A DNA stretch of 64,000 nucleotides from an uncultured Alphaproteobacteria bacterium (GCA_937924895.1 CALEYP010000097.1:1-64000); one strand, 5' to 3'; numbered from the stretch's first letter, positions 50,432 through 61,997 are shown. A program made the numbers and translations. Notes: generated from the letters alone by a model not told the origin.

Positions 50432-52114
50432 TTAAGCTCTAGCGATTGGCTTGTATTTAATACGTGTTGGCCGGTCAGCATCCGCGCCCAAGCGGCGCTT
50501 CTTATCTGCCTCATAGGCTTCATAATTGCCTTCGAACCATTCCACATGGCTGTCACCTTCAAACGCCATAATATGTGTCGCAATTCGGTCAAGGAACCAG
50601 CGATCGTGGCTGATAACAACCGCGCACCCAGCGAATTCGAGCAAGGCCTCTTCCAAAGCACGCAATGTATCAACGTCAAGGTCGTTTGTTGGTTCATCGA
50701 GAAGCAATAGATTCGCGCCACTTTTCAGCATCCGCGCTAAATGCACTCGGTTACGCTCACCACCTGATAATTGGCCTACCTTCTTTTGTTGATCAGCACC
50801 CTTGAAATTAAAATTGCTGACATAAGCCCGTGATGGCACGGTACGCTTGCCCAATTCTAATTCATCAAGCCCGTCTGAGATGACTTCCCAGACTGTTTTA
50901 TTGTCATCAAGTGCATCACGTGACTGGTCAACATAACCTAGCTTGACCGTATCACCTGTTGTGAGGCTACCAGAATCAGGCTGCTCAATTCCTGTTAACA
51001 TACGGAATAAGGTTGTCTTACCGGCGCCGTTTGGCCCGATTACACCAACGATACCGCCTGGTGGCAGACGGAAGGTTGCTTCGTCAATGAGCAAGCGTTC
51101 GCCAAATCCTTTGACCAACTTCTCAGCTTCGAGCACCTTATCACCCAAACGTGGCCCAGCTGGGATAACAATCTTAGCTGTTTCAATACGCTGCTGCTGA
51201 CCTTCTTCCAATAGCTTTTCGTAGGCTGTAATACGCGCCTTTGATTTGGCTTGGCGCGCCTTTGGTGCTGAACGCACCCAGTCCAATTCGCGTGATAATG
51301 ACTTGACGCGTGCATCCTCGGCTTTGCCCTCTTGCTCAAGACGCTTTTGTTTTTGCTCGAGCCAGCCTGAATAGTTGCCTTCATACGGAATACCTTGGCC
51401 TCTATCGAGTTCCAAAATCCACCCTGCGACTTCATCGAGGAAATAACGGTCGTGCGTGATTGTGACAACTGTCCCTGGGAAGTCATGAAGGAAGCGCTGA
51501 AGCCACGATACTGATTCTGCATCTAAGTGGTTGGTTGGTTCATCAAGCAACAACATGTCAGGAGCTGATAAAAGCAACCGGCATAAGGCAACACGGCGGC
51601 GTTCCCCACCAGATAATTTTGTGACATCTGCGCTTCCATCTGGCACACGCAAAGCATCCATCGCAATTTCAGCCTTACGCTCGAGATCCCAGGCGTCCAT
51701 CGCATCAATTTTTTCCTGAAGCTCTGCTTGTTCAGCGATGACATCATTCATTTCATCATCTGTAAGCTCTTCCGCAAAGCGTGCTGATACAGCATTAAAG
51801 CGATCCATCAACTCCTTGGCTTCACCCATGCCTGCCATCACGTTCCCTTGCACATCCAAGGCAGGATCAAGTTCAGGCTCCTGCGCCAAATAGCCAACCT
51901 TTAGACCATCGGCCGCTTGTGCCTCGCCCGTAAAATCTGTTTCGATACCAGCCATAATTTTGAGCAAGGTTGATTTACCTGCCCCATTCAAACCAAGGAC
52001 GCCAATTTTTGCGCCAGGTAAGAAAGATAGGCTGATATCTTTCAGCACTTCTTTGCCACCAGGATAGACCTTACCAAGCTTATACATGGAATAGACATAT
52101 TGTGAGCTGACCAT
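50432..52114 (-). CDS. ettA: Energy-dependent translational throttle EttA (ABC-F)
   Basis: A 560-residue ABC-F ATPase that binds the ribosomal E site and gates the first elongation step according to ATP level. Domain 1 has [13 protein letters not shown] and [11 protein letters not shown]; domain 2 has [14 protein letters not shown] and [11 protein letters not shown]; both Walker B strands end [20 protein letters not shown]. The start segment [15 protein letters not shown] and the linker [16 protein letters not shown] are typical of EttA. AAAGGA eight bases before the ATG at 52114. Confidence 0.95.
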   Translation of the reverse strand: MVSSQYVYSMYKLGKVYPGGKEVLKDISLSFLPGAKIGVLGLNGAGKSTLLKIMAGIETDFTGEAQAADGLKVGYLAQEPELDPALDVQGNVMAGMGEAKELMDRFNAVSARFAEELTDDEMNDVIAEQAELQEKIDAMDAWDLERKAEIAMDALRVPDGSADVTKLSGGERRRVALCRLLLSAPDMLLLDEPTNHLDAESVSWLQRFLHDFPGTVVTITHDRYFLDEVAGWILELDRGQGIPYEGNYSGWLEQKQKRLEQEGKAEDARVKSLSRELDWVRSAPKARQAKSKARITAYEKLLEEGQQQRIETAKIVIPAGPRLGDKVLEAEKLVKGFGERLLIDEATFRLPPGGIVGVIGPNGAGKTTLFRMLTGIEQPDSGSLTTGDTVKLGYVDQSRDALDDNKTVWEVISDGLDELELGKRTVPSRAYVSNFNFKGADQQKKVGQLSGGERNRVHLARMLKSGANLLLLDEPTNDLDVDTLRALEEALLEFAGCAVVISHDRWFLDRIATHIMAFEGDSHVEWFEGNYEAYEADKKRRLGADADRPTRIKYKPIARA

Positions 52115-52316
52115 CACAGATTTCCTTTAACATAAAAAAACTCAACAGGGCCTGATGCCTGTGGGTCTGGTTATTTATCTAGCAAGATATGTAAGCGATT
52201 TTTGCGAAAAGTGCCAGCTTGTGACGCAAAATAACTCGCTTCTGCAGGTGAGTTGTCATATTCCTTGAAGGGAAAAGCTGATAGCATGACTGGCGTAGGT
52301 AGAAAAAGGGGATGAT

Positions 52317-52649
52317 ATGCTAGACGAAGCCTTATGGATTATTTTGCTCGATGGCGGGCTTGGCGCCATTCAATGGCTGCTTATCATCCGTTTCCTCTAT
52401 GGCATTTTTCTACCTGAGACAAGCCGCCTGCCTGGGATCAGGCATATTAATCGAGCCTCAGACCCACTCTTGAAGCTCTTTGGCTTTGCGACACCTGATT
52501 GGATAATCATGCGCATCCGTCCACTCTATGTCGCATTTTACCTGCTGATAGCACGCTTCTATATTCTACCGACAGCGATTGGCTATGATGTCACAGGTTT
52601 GCAGGCCTTGAGCTTAGAGGCACTCATCACACCCTTATTTGGTGGTTAA
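52317..52649 (+). CDS. YggT-like small membrane protein
   Basis: A 110-residue protein with two main membrane segments (about 8-30 and 64-85). The middle part, FLPETSR...INRASDPLLKLFGFATPDWI..RIRPLYVAFYLL, has the N-R-x-[ST]-[DE]-P-[LV]-L pattern of the YggT family, which acts in osmotic or cell-wall-linked processes in ways not well understood. AGGGGA upstream. The 200-bp gap before it (52115-52316) holds a 7-bp inverted repeat TTTTGCG/CGCAAAA (52200-52231) and no gene. Confidence 0.65.
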   Translation: MLDEALWIILLDGGLGAIQWLLIIRFLYGIFLPETSRLPGIRHINRASDPLLKLFGFATPDWIIMRIRPLYVAFYLLIARFYILPTAIGYDVTGLQALSLEALITPLFGG

Positions 52650-53023
52650 GGCGCAATACGATTAATGGTCATCTCAGTAACAATTTTACCCTTTGGTGAG
52701 ACGAGTTGCAGCTGCTCACTACCATCATCATGTTGCGTGTAAAGCCAAATATGGTTATCAGCGCCAGCTGTGAGTGATTGAATGGTGGCATTGGCCGGAA
52801 GCGATAGGGACACCGGTCCCTCAGCCTCTAGCAATTTGTTTGCATTGCGAGACAAGCCAATTCCAAGTAAGATAACGCAAATTATAATTAAGATACCCAT
52901 GATTGATGTGAGCCACTTTAAGCCCCGCATCTGGGCAGGGGTAAACGGACCATCGTGAGGCTGATCGTCGTGAGAGGCCTGATGATGCTCATCATTTGAA
53001 ACTTGGTTTACATCATTACTCAT
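52646..53023 (-). CDS. Small single-pass membrane protein of unknown function
   Basis: A 125-residue protein with a polar His/Asp-rich N-terminus (about 1-45), one membrane helix (about 51-72) and an extracytoplasmic beta-like segment (GPVSLSLPANATIQSLTAGADNHIWLYT...). The alternation LYTQHDDGSEQLQLVSPKGKIV resembles small envelope proteins with a DUF6476-like layout seen in Alphaproteobacteria; that link is tentative. Its ATG overlaps the rluD ATG on the other strand. No ribosome site is visible. Confidence 0.65.
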   Translation of the reverse strand: MSNDVNQVSNDEHHQASHDDQPHDGPFTPAQMRGLKWLTSIMGILIIICVILLGIGLSRNANKLLEAEGPVSLSLPANATIQSLTAGADNHIWLYTQHDDGSEQLQLVSPKGKIVTEMTINRIAP

Positions 53024-54023
53024 GGAACAGACTGACCCTTTTATTATTACTGCCGATCCCGCGCATGCTGGCCAAAGATTAGATAGATGGCTCGCCGCAC
53101 ATTGCCCGGAAGATTTATCACGCAGCCGCCTAAAAACACTCATTCAAGACGGGCACCTTTCTTATAATGGCGTCACCGTAACTGATCCCTCAGCAAGCGT
53201 CAAACCAGATGGTAGCTATGAGTTGCGGATACCGCCACCGGTTGATGCAACACCACAGCCACAAGATATCCCGCTCGATATCTATTATGAAGATGAACAT
53301 CTTATCGTTCTTGAAAAGCCCGCTGGCATGGTGGTGCATCCTGCTCCTGGCGCCTATGATGGTACATTGGTCAATGCGTTACTTTATCATTGTGGCGATA
53401 GCCTATCTGGCATTGGCGGTGTTGCTCGCCCTGGCATTGTCCATCGCCTCGACAAAGACACCTCAGGTGTCATGATGGCTGCAAAAAGTGAAAAAGCGCA
53501 TGTGAAACTCGCCAAAATGTTTGCGAAACACCAGCTAGACAGACGCTACCACGCCCTTGTTTGGGGCTTACCAAAGGATAAACAAGGCACGATTGATGCC
53601 CCTATTGGCCGCTCAAAACATGATCGCAAAAAGCAAGTGATCCATGAAGGCGGTAAAGAGGCGATTACGCATTTTCAAACAATGCGTGACCTGCCACCTT
53701 TTGCGGCCTTGATTGAATGCCAGTTAGAGACAGGACGCACCCATCAAATTCGTGTTCATATGGCGGCTTATGGCTATGGTATTATTGGTGATCCGGTTTA
53801 TGGCACGGCCTTGCGTGCGGCGCAGATGCCTGATCAGACAAGCCGCGATGTGCTTGCCCAATTACGGAACTTTGAACGGCAAGCCTTGCATGCTGCCCAT
53901 CTTGGCTTTGCTCATCCCGTAACAGGCGAGGCCCTTGCTTTTGACAGCCCGATGCCTGAGGATATGAACGGGCTGGTTACAACCATTGAAGACGGCATTG
54001 CAAAGCGCGCTTCCGCTCGCTAG
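53022..54023 (+). CDS. rluD: 23S rRNA pseudouridine synthase, RluD type
   Basis: A 333-residue RluA-family enzyme. An S4 RNA-binding domain (about 15-75, GQRLDRWLAAHCPEDLSRSRLKTLI) is followed by the synthase domain with the catalytic GIVHRLDKDTSGVMM, Asp near residue 146, and LETGRTHQIRVH. RluD makes pseudouridines 1911, 1915 and 1917 in helix 69. The ATG is the first possible start of the frame and overlaps the divergent ATG of the membrane-protein gene; no ribosome site is visible upstream. Confidence 0.93.
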   Translation: MEQTDPFIITADPAHAGQRLDRWLAAHCPEDLSRSRLKTLIQDGHLSYNGVTVTDPSASVKPDGSYELRIPPPVDATPQPQDIPLDIYYEDEHLIVLEKPAGMVVHPAPGAYDGTLVNALLYHCGDSLSGIGGVARPGIVHRLDKDTSGVMMAAKSEKAHVKLAKMFAKHQLDRRYHALVWGLPKDKQGTIDAPIGRSKHDRKKQVIHEGGKEAITHFQTMRDLPPFAALIECQLETGRTHQIRVHMAAYGYGIIGDPVYGTALRAAQMPDQTSRDVLAQLRNFERQALHAAHLGFAHPVTGEALAFDSPMPEDMNGLVTTIEDGIAKRASAR

Positions 54024-54026
54024 CCC

Positions 54027-54057
54027 TTGCATCGCAGCGCAATAGCTCCCATATAAT
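54027..54057 (+). promoter_or_regulatory. Possible rpoH promoter
   Basis: TTGCAT and a perfect TATAAT (54052-54057) with a long 19-bp spacer lie between rluD and rpoH, about 57 bp before the rpoH ATG. Confidence 0.45.
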
Positions 54058-54114
54058 AGAAAGGGAGATGTTTCGTTAACGGATGCTAAGCAGAGGTAAG
54101 GAGCCATCACATAG

Positions 54115-55011
54115 ATGTCAAAAAACGCTCTCATCCCATCATTATCACCTGATGGTAATTTATCGCGTTATCTCGATCAAATCAGGCAATTTCCAATGCT
54201 TGAACCTGATGAAGAATTCAAGCTCGCTAAGTCATGGAAAGACAAAGGTGATGTGGATGCCGCACATCAGCTGGTGACCTCGCATCTCCGCTTGGTTGCT
54301 AAGATTGCGATGGGTTATCGTGGTTATGGCCTGCCGATGGCAGACCTTATCTCAGAGGGTAATCTCGGCATGATGCATGCTGTTAAAAAATTTGAGCCTG
54401 ATAAAGGCTTTCGCCTAGCGACTTATGCGATGTGGTGGATCAAAGCAGCGATACAGGAATATATTTTGCGCAGCTGGTCCCTTGTTAAGATTGGCACCAC
54501 ATCAGCACAGAAAAAATTATTCTTTAATCTAAGGCGCCTCAAAAATAAGATCCAAGATGTGGATGGGGGACATCTTAAAGATGAGCAAATCACCCATATC
54601 GCTGAGACTTTGGATGTTTCCGAACAAGACGTTATTTCTATGGAACAGCGTATGGCCGGAGGGGATCATTCTTTGAACGCCACTATTAGCCGTGATGGTG
54701 AACAACCAACCGAATGGCAAGATTGGCTCGAAGATGACCGTGTTGACCAAGAAACAAGCTTTGCCGAGGCAGAGGAATATAACGCCCGCAAATCTTTGAT
54801 GGTTGAAGCCTTGCAAGAATTAAATGAGCGGGAACAGCGCATCATTGAAGCGCGCCGCCTGGCGGAGCCCCCTCTCACACTCGAAGAATTGGCAACAGAG
54901 TTTGGAGTCAGCCGCGAGCGTGTGCGTCAAATTGAAGTGCGCGCTTTTGAAAAACTGGCAGAAGCCGTACGCGCAAGAGCCACAGATATGAAGCTCTTGA
55001 GCGTTGAGTAA
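54115..55011 (+). CDS. rpoH: Heat-shock sigma factor RpoH (sigma32)
   Basis: A 298-residue sigma70-family factor. Region 2 includes HLRLVAKIAMGYRGYGLPMADLISEGNLGMMHAV and the -10 reading helix FRLATYAMWWIKAAIQEYIL. The RpoH box, QKKLFFNLRR near residue 132, is specific to sigma32. Region 4 ends with VSRERVRQIEVRAFEKL. It directs RNA polymerase to chaperone and protease genes. ftsH, whose product degrades sigma32 in E. coli, ends this window. Converges on purA six bases apart. Confidence 0.95.
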   Translation: MSKNALIPSLSPDGNLSRYLDQIRQFPMLEPDEEFKLAKSWKDKGDVDAAHQLVTSHLRLVAKIAMGYRGYGLPMADLISEGNLGMMHAVKKFEPDKGFRLATYAMWWIKAAIQEYILRSWSLVKIGTTSAQKKLFFNLRRLKNKIQDVDGGHLKDEQITHIAETLDVSEQDVISMEQRMAGGDHSLNATISRDGEQPTEWQDWLEDDRVDQETSFAEAEEYNARKSLMVEALQELNEREQRIIEARRLAEPPLTLEELATEFGVSRERVRQIEVRAFEKLAEAVRARATDMKLLSVE

Positions 55012-55020
55012 CAAAGCGGC

Positions 55021-56316
<1,296 letters not shown>

Positions 56317-56391
56317 CTAACCACTATCCTTCGTTACGATGCGATTCCGTTTATGGTCTCGCACCTTCTTTGACTTCAATCTCTTTGCTAT

Positions 56392-57546
56392 TTATTCTAG
56401 CGCTTCTGGCATCCCATCAGCGCTGCGCATGATAAAACGGCATCCTTGCTCATGTGCTGCAGCCTCATCATCCTGACAATCAGCCTGCCCCATAACCACA
56501 TCTCTGCCACGCGCGACCAGTGCCATCGCTGTTGGTAAACCAGCAGATGCAGACACATAAATCCGTGGTGCTTGCTCAGCGGCTGGTAGAGCCCGTAAGA
56601 CGCGCTCCATGTAAATGGATAGACCTGTAGCAGGCTCACCAAACCCTGTCACATAGGCGCCACCACGTGCAATTTCACCACGTAACCCTTTGCCATAAAT
56701 CGCAAAATGGAGACCCTGATGATAATCAGCATCACGGCGATCAAGCAGATCTAAGGTTATAGGCAAAGCAGGCCAGATTTGATGCAGGATGCTCTCCACT
56801 TCAAGCACCTGGCGTATGAGGTAAGCCGCCTTACCATCCACCTTATCTGCCAATGCGGCAATGGCAGCACTATCTTGCCCTGCGGCAGTGACAAGATCAG
56901 CCAACAAGGCGGCTTGCGGGACTGATAAACGACGCAGCGCATCTGTATCGCGGCTGCGGATGGCCTCATCCAGCGCCATGCGATCATCATCAGACACATC
57001 ACCAATCATTTCATCAAAGAGATAGGGAATGCCCATATCAATTGTCAGCTCTGTGATCCCTGTTTGACCCAGCGCATGAACCGCAAGCGAAATCATTTCA
57101 GCGCAGGCCACAGCATCAGATGCCCCAATATATTCAGCGCCGGCTTGGACCATCTGGCGTTCTGGATTTAAGACGTCTGGCACAACCCGCATAACAGCCC
57201 CGCAATAGGATAGGCGGAGTGGGCGAGGCAGATGCGCCAACCTTGTCCCGGAAATACGGGCCATCTGTGCCGTCATATCAGCACGCAGTGCCATCATCTT
57301 ATGAGAGAGCGGATCGAGTAGACGGAATGTCTTATCTGAGAGGGCTGCTCCTCGCTTGTCACTTAGCAAACTAGCTTCAAATTCCACCAGCGGCGGTTCC
57401 ACACGTTGATAGCCGAAAGAAGAAAGGCAAGACATGATAATCTCAGATGCCCGTGCATCATTTTCAGCTTGCGGATGCAGCACATCTCGCAAGCCTGCGG
57501 GTAACAAACCTGTCTGTTGATCTGTGCTTTTATCGCCTGCGGCCAT
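56392..57546 (-). CDS. hisZ: ATP phosphoribosyltransferase regulatory subunit HisZ
   Basis: A 384-residue paralogue of histidyl-tRNA synthetase that lacks tRNA charging and acts with short-form HisG in histidine synthesis. Class II motif regions are visible: GLLPAGLRDVLHPQA at the start, FGYQRVEPPLVEFEASLL, MALRADMTAQMAR and the C-terminal RGGAYVTGF. Followed by purA. HisG is not in the window. Confidence 0.9.
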   Translation of the reverse strand: MAAGDKSTDQQTGLLPAGLRDVLHPQAENDARASEIIMSCLSSFGYQRVEPPLVEFEASLLSDKRGAALSDKTFRLLDPLSHKMMALRADMTAQMARISGTRLAHLPRPLRLSYCGAVMRVVPDVLNPERQMVQAGAEYIGASDAVACAEMISLAVHALGQTGITELTIDMGIPYLFDEMIGDVSDDDRMALDEAIRSRDTDALRRLSVPQAALLADLVTAAGQDSAAIAALADKVDGKAAYLIRQVLEVESILHQIWPALPITLDLLDRRDADYHQGLHFAIYGKGLRGEIARGGAYVTGFGEPATGLSIYMERVLRALPAAEQAPRIYVSASAGLPTAMALVARGRDVVMGQADCQDDEAAAHEQGCRFIMRSADGMPEALE

Positions 57547-57699
57547 CCGCTTTTCCTAACGTGGGCAGTCTTTTTTCTTCAGACTGCAACCGAGATTATC
57601 ACTGAGGCATACCGCCCCTGCTTGCGCATCGCCTCGTCATTAGCAAAAATGACGCAAAACAGCAAGCCAGCAGAGGCGGAACTTCATGCTTTCCTCATG

Positions 57700-59283
57700 C
57701 TAGCTAGCAAAGCGAAGATGGTCAGCCCGCACCACTTGTGGCAAGGTTTTGACCTTTTCCAAAACATCGGCTGAAATATCACCATCAATTTCAACCAACG
57801 CCACAGCTTCGCCGCCCTCTTCCTTACGGCCAAGATGGAAAGTGGCGATATTGACACCCAATTCACCAAAGACTGAGCCAAGTGAGCCGATAAAGCCTGG
57901 CTTGTCATAATTGCGCAAATAGAGCAAATGTGCCGGAAAATCAGCTTCAACGGCAATATCTTGCAGCTCAACTATCCGCGGCTTATTACCACCAATCAAG
58001 GTGCCAGCAATGGTTCTCTCGCCTCCTTCATATGATACAGTCAGACGAAGCAATGTCTCATAATCGCACCGTCTATCATGACGCACCGTTGCCACAGCTA
58101 CACCATTTGCAGAGGCGATCGTTGCGGCATTTACCATATTGACCGAATCCATCTTTGGGCCAAGCAAACCGGCAAGTGTAGAGGCTAGTACTGGTGTCTC
58201 ATTTAAGGTTGCGGATTTACCGTCAAATTCAAGGCGGACTGCATTGATTTGCGGCATATCAATTTGCCCTAAGAAACTGCCTAGCAATTTACCAAGTGTC
58301 ATATAAGGCTGCAAAATCGGTGCTTCTTCCGCAGTGACTGATGCCATATTCAAGGCATTTGTCACCGCACCCTTTGTCAGATAATCGGCTAATTGTTCAG
58401 CAATTTGTAGCGCCACCTTTTCTTGGGCCTCTGTTGTGCTTGCGCCCAAATGCGGTGTGACAATTAAGTTAGGTGCATCAAACAACACATTCTCACGTGC
58501 TGGCTCTTCGGCAAATACATCAAGTGCCGCACCAGCGACATGACCATTATGAAGCGCAGCACATAAAGCTAATTCATCAACCAAACCACCACGGGCACAA
58601 TTAATGATACGCACGCCTTTTTTCGTTTTCTGAAGCGCATCAGCCGAAATGACATTGCGTGTCGCATCTGTCAGAGGCGTATGAAGCGTGATGAAATCAG
58701 CACGGGCTAATAGCTCGTCTAACTCTACCTTTTCAATACCAAGTGTTTTGGCGCGCTCTTCTGTCAAGAAAGGGTCAAAACCAATCACCCGCATCTTTAG
58801 TCCCTGCGCTCTATCAGCGACAATTGCGCCAATATTACCACAGCCAATAATGCCTAATATTTTTCCGCTAATTTCTGTCCCAACAAATTTGGACTTTTCC
58901 CACTTCCCCGCAACAGTAGAGCTATGAGCTTGTGGGATTTGGCGCGCAAGCGACAACATCATCGTGATCGCATGCTCGGCCGTGGTCACGGCATTCCCAA
59001 AGGGTGTGTTCATGACCACGACACCTGCTTTGGTGGCGGCCTTCACATCCACATTATCAACGCCAATCCCTGCACGTCCGACAGCACGAAGCTTCGTGGC
59101 TTTGGCCAAGACCTCTTCGGTGACTTTGGTGGCAGAGCGAATGGCCAGTCCATCATATTCACCGATAATATCTAACAGCTCGTCTGGTGACAGACCTGGT
59201 TTATAGTCAACTTCGACGCCTCTTTCTTTAAAAATTTCAACAGCGTCTGGGGCGATTTTATCGCTAATTAATACTTTAGGCAT
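57700..59283 (-). CDS. serA: D-3-phosphoglycerate dehydrogenase SerA
   Basis: A 527-residue enzyme, first step of serine synthesis. The nucleotide-binding domain has GIIGCGNIGAIVADRA near residue 145, with catalytic RGGLVDE near residue 232, and His in HLGASTTEAQEKVA near residue 280. An intervening allosteric substrate-binding domain (about 320-450) and a C-terminal ACT domain (about 455-527) make it the long type. Its ATG lies two bases after the serC stop, so the pair is one operon. Confidence 0.96.
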   Translation of the reverse strand: MPKVLISDKIAPDAVEIFKERGVEVDYKPGLSPDELLDIIGEYDGLAIRSATKVTEEVLAKATKLRAVGRAGIGVDNVDVKAATKAGVVVMNTPFGNAVTTAEHAITMMLSLARQIPQAHSSTVAGKWEKSKFVGTEISGKILGIIGCGNIGAIVADRAQGLKMRVIGFDPFLTEERAKTLGIEKVELDELLARADFITLHTPLTDATRNVISADALQKTKKGVRIINCARGGLVDELALCAALHNGHVAGAALDVFAEEPARENVLFDAPNLIVTPHLGASTTEAQEKVALQIAEQLADYLTKGAVTNALNMASVTAEEAPILQPYMTLGKLLGSFLGQIDMPQINAVRLEFDGKSATLNETPVLASTLAGLLGPKMDSVNMVNAATIASANGVAVATVRHDRRCDYETLLRLTVSYEGGERTIAGTLIGGNKPRIVELQDIAVEADFPAHLLYLRNYDKPGFIGSLGSVFGELGVNIATFHLGRKEEGGEAVALVEIDGDISADVLEKVKTLPQVVRADHLRFAS

Positions 59284-59285
59284 TT

Positions 59286-60452
59286 CTACTTCTCTTCATT
59301 CAATAATTCGTTTTTGACAGTGGCAAAGGCCCAATCAAGCCAAGGCAGCAACAACGCCACATCATCTGGTTCCACCGTGGGGCCGGCCCAAATCCGCAAC
59401 CCTGCGGGGGCGGTGCGATAGGCTCCAATATCAAAAGCCACCATCTGATCCGCGCATAATGCAACCATCCGTTTGGCAAAGGCATTTTGCTCAGTCTGGC
59501 CAAGGGCTTTCACATCTTCATCAACAATGGACAAACAGATGGATGTATTTGAGCGAGTCTCAGGTGAGACTGAGAGGAAAGAGACCCAAGGCGTTTGCTC
59601 AACCCATTTTTCAACATGAGCCAAGCTTGTCATTGAACGCTCAACCAAGGCAGACAGACCACCAATCGATTCTGCCCAATCAAGGGCAATATGGAGGTCA
59701 GAAATGGCCAACAATGAGGGGGTGTTAATCGTATCACCACGGAAAATACCCTCAATGAGTTTCCCATTTTTGGTTAGTTGGAATAATTTCGGCAAGGGCC
59801 GCGGTGGCGCCTGTTCTTCAAGACGTGCCACCGCACGAGGTGAGAGAATAAGAACGCCATGCGCGCCCTCACCACCTAGTGATTTTTGCCAGCTAAAGGT
59901 AGCAATATCAATTTTTGACCAGGGCATTGGCATCGCAAAACAGGCCGAAGTGGCATCTGCAATTGTCAAACCATCCCTATCATCAGGAATCCAATTCCCA
60001 TCTGGCACTTTTACGCCAGAGGTTGTACCATTCCATGTGAACAGAACATCGCGTGAAAAATCAACATCTTCTAGAGCAGGGAGATGACCCCACTCCGCCT
60101 CTAATACACGGCAATCATCTAATTGTAATTGCTTGGTTACATCATTCACCCATGTTTTGCCAAATGACTCCCATGCCAGAATATCAACACCGCGCTGCCC
60201 CAAAAGAGACCAAATCACCATCTCAACCGCACCAGTATCAGAGCCTGGCACAATACCAAGACGATAATCGGCTGGCAGCTCAAGAAGGGCTGACATGCGG
60301 TCAATTGCAGATGTAATGGAAGCTTTGGGTTGGGCCGCGCGATGTGAACGACCGAGATGAATATCATCTAGCTGAGTGAGGTTCCAGCCTGGACATTTCT
60401 TGGTTGGACCAGACGAAAAGCGTGCCGATACCGGCTTGCGCGCAGGAAGCAT
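59286..60452 (-). CDS. serC: Phosphoserine aminotransferase SerC
   Basis: A 388-residue PLP aminotransferase of the alphaproteobacterial type. SSGPTKKCPGW near the N-terminus, VPGSDTGAVEMVIWS, and the PLP-lysine in TFSWQKSLGGEGAHG near residue 200 are diagnostic. It supplies phosphoserine after SerA. ATG at 60452 has GAGG six bases upstream, formed by an earlier ATGAGG (60464) that is the other possible start. Preceded by a promoter and a leader hairpin. Confidence 0.94.
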   Translation of the reverse strand: MLPARKPVSARFSSGPTKKCPGWNLTQLDDIHLGRSHRAAQPKASITSAIDRMSALLELPADYRLGIVPGSDTGAVEMVIWSLLGQRGVDILAWESFGKTWVNDVTKQLQLDDCRVLEAEWGHLPALEDVDFSRDVLFTWNGTTSGVKVPDGNWIPDDRDGLTIADATSACFAMPMPWSKIDIATFSWQKSLGGEGAHGVLILSPRAVARLEEQAPPRPLPKLFQLTKNGKLIEGIFRGDTINTPSLLAISDLHIALDWAESIGGLSALVERSMTSLAHVEKWVEQTPWVSFLSVSPETRSNTSICLSIVDEDVKALGQTEQNAFAKRMVALCADQMVAFDIGAYRTAPAGLRIWAGPTVEPDDVALLLPWLDWAFATVKNELLNEEK

Positions 60453-60475
60453 AATAAACCTCATCAGTAATGTGA

Positions 60476-60534
60476 CTGTCCGTTGGGGGACAGCGACCCA
60501 CCGATGAAAATAATGATCCGACTAAAAATGTCAA
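60476..60534 (-). promoter_or_regulatory. serC promoter and leader hairpin
   Basis: On the minus strand, TTGACA (60534-60529) and TATTTT (60512-60507) are 16 bp apart. Then a 6-bp stem CTGTCC/GGACAG (60493-60476), extended by one G-T pair, sits about 23 nt before the start. A second TTGACA lies at 60557-60552. A conserved serC leader RNA is known in Alphaproteobacteria; whether this is a member is undecided. Confidence 0.45.
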
Positions 60535-60562
60535 TATAGCGACATCATATTTGTCAAATTAT

Positions 60563-61915
60563 TTAGTAATCAGCATTCACCGCTGTGAGGCAGTTCGTCA
60601 GCTGGTCAATCGCCTGCGTGCATTTATTGGGATCGAGCGCCTCAACCATCACGCGGATAAGTGGTTCTGTTCCTGATGGTCGCAATAATGTGCGCCCTTC
60701 ATCCCCTAGCATCTCTTCCACCTCGGCCTGACAAGCTAAGACACGCTCATCATCCAGAATCGCTTTATTCATATTGGGCAAATTCACCAAAGTCTGTGGC
60801 ACGGACTCATAGAGAGAGAAAAGCTGGCTAAAGGGTTGATCTTTTGTGTCGCGCGCAGCTGCCAGTTGCAATGCCGCCATGAGCCCATCACCAGACGGAC
60901 AAATGTCAGGCATCAAAATATGGCCAGACCCCTCGCCTCCCAGATTCCCACCAGTGGCTTTGAGCATCTCCAAGATATAGCGGTCACCGACCTTGGCCCG
61001 CGCAAATCCGATATTCTTCTCAGCAAAATAGCGCTCCAGCCCCAAATTAGTCATCAAGGTGCCAACAACATCGCCCGTGAGGCGCCCGTCTCTGTGATGG
61101 GCACTTGCAATCGCGCCAAGCACTTTATCCCCATCATGAATCGTGCCTGTCTCATCAGCGATAATAAGGCGATCCGCATCACCATCTAAGGCAATTCCAA
61201 AATCAGCCTCATGGGCTTTGACAGCCTCTGCCATCTTAGCGGGTGATACCGCCCCACAACCATCATTAATATTGAGCCCATCTGGGTCTATGTAGAGAGG
61301 GATCACAGTCGCACCAAGCGCAGCAAGCGTTTCTGGGGCTGTGCGATAGGCAGCGCCATGGGCACAATCAACGACCACTTTCTGGCCTTTGAGAAGCGCT
61401 TCATCAGATACAGATTGCACCGCATATTCAACATAAGATTGTGACGCATCCAGAATCCGGCGCACATAGCCCATCGTATCCGCTTCAGTTAAGGCGATAG
61501 ACCCCTGGACAAGCTGACTAATCTCTAGCTCAATCTCATCATCTAATTTCTGACCATCAGGTCCGAATAATTTAATACCATTATCATGATAGGGATTATG
61601 GCTCGCGGAAATCATCACACCTAAATGAGCTCCCATCTGTTTGACCATGAAAGATACGGTGGCTGTTGGCACTGGGCCAAGTAACTTACAATCCATACCA
61701 ATTGAAGTGAAACCAGCGACCAAAGCTGATTCAATCATATAACCAGACAAGCGGGTATCTTTGGCAATCACAACGATCGGGGGGGCATCATTCTTGGCGT
61801 ATTTATCGACAAACCAACGTCCAGATGCGAGGGCCAAACGCACAATGGCTTCGGCACGCATCGGACCTGTATTAATGCGAGCGCGTACGCCATCCGTTCC
61901 AAATATACCAGCCAT
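60563..61915 (-). CDS. glmM: Phosphoglucosamine mutase GlmM
   Basis: A 450-residue phosphohexomutase converting glucosamine-6-phosphate to glucosamine-1-phosphate for UDP-GlcNAc, which feeds the Mur and Lpx pathways. The N-terminal FGTDGVRARIN, the phospho-serine loop ISASHNPYHDNGIK near residue 100, metal loop ALDGDADRLI near residue 240, substrate loop EGSGHI and phosphate loop RPSGTEPLIRVM near residue 418 are all present. Confidence 0.96.
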   Translation of the reverse strand: MAGIFGTDGVRARINTGPMRAEAIVRLALASGRWFVDKYAKNDAPPIVVIAKDTRLSGYMIESALVAGFTSIGMDCKLLGPVPTATVSFMVKQMGAHLGVMISASHNPYHDNGIKLFGPDGQKLDDEIELEISQLVQGSIALTEADTMGYVRRILDASQSYVEYAVQSVSDEALLKGQKVVVDCAHGAAYRTAPETLAALGATVIPLYIDPDGLNINDGCGAVSPAKMAEAVKAHEADFGIALDGDADRLIIADETGTIHDGDKVLGAIASAHHRDGRLTGDVVGTLMTNLGLERYFAEKNIGFARAKVGDRYILEMLKATGGNLGGEGSGHILMPDICPSGDGLMAALQLAAARDTKDQPFSQLFSLYESVPQTLVNLPNMNKAILDDERVLACQAEVEEMLGDEGRTLLRPSGTEPLIRVMVEALDPNKCTQAIDQLTNCLTAVNADY

Positions 61916-61997
61916 CTGACACCTCTAGCGATGAAATTCTATAGCGCCTCGCACTATAGGTAGCTCTGCGATGCAAGTCTAGCCTCAGCTCGTTTGG

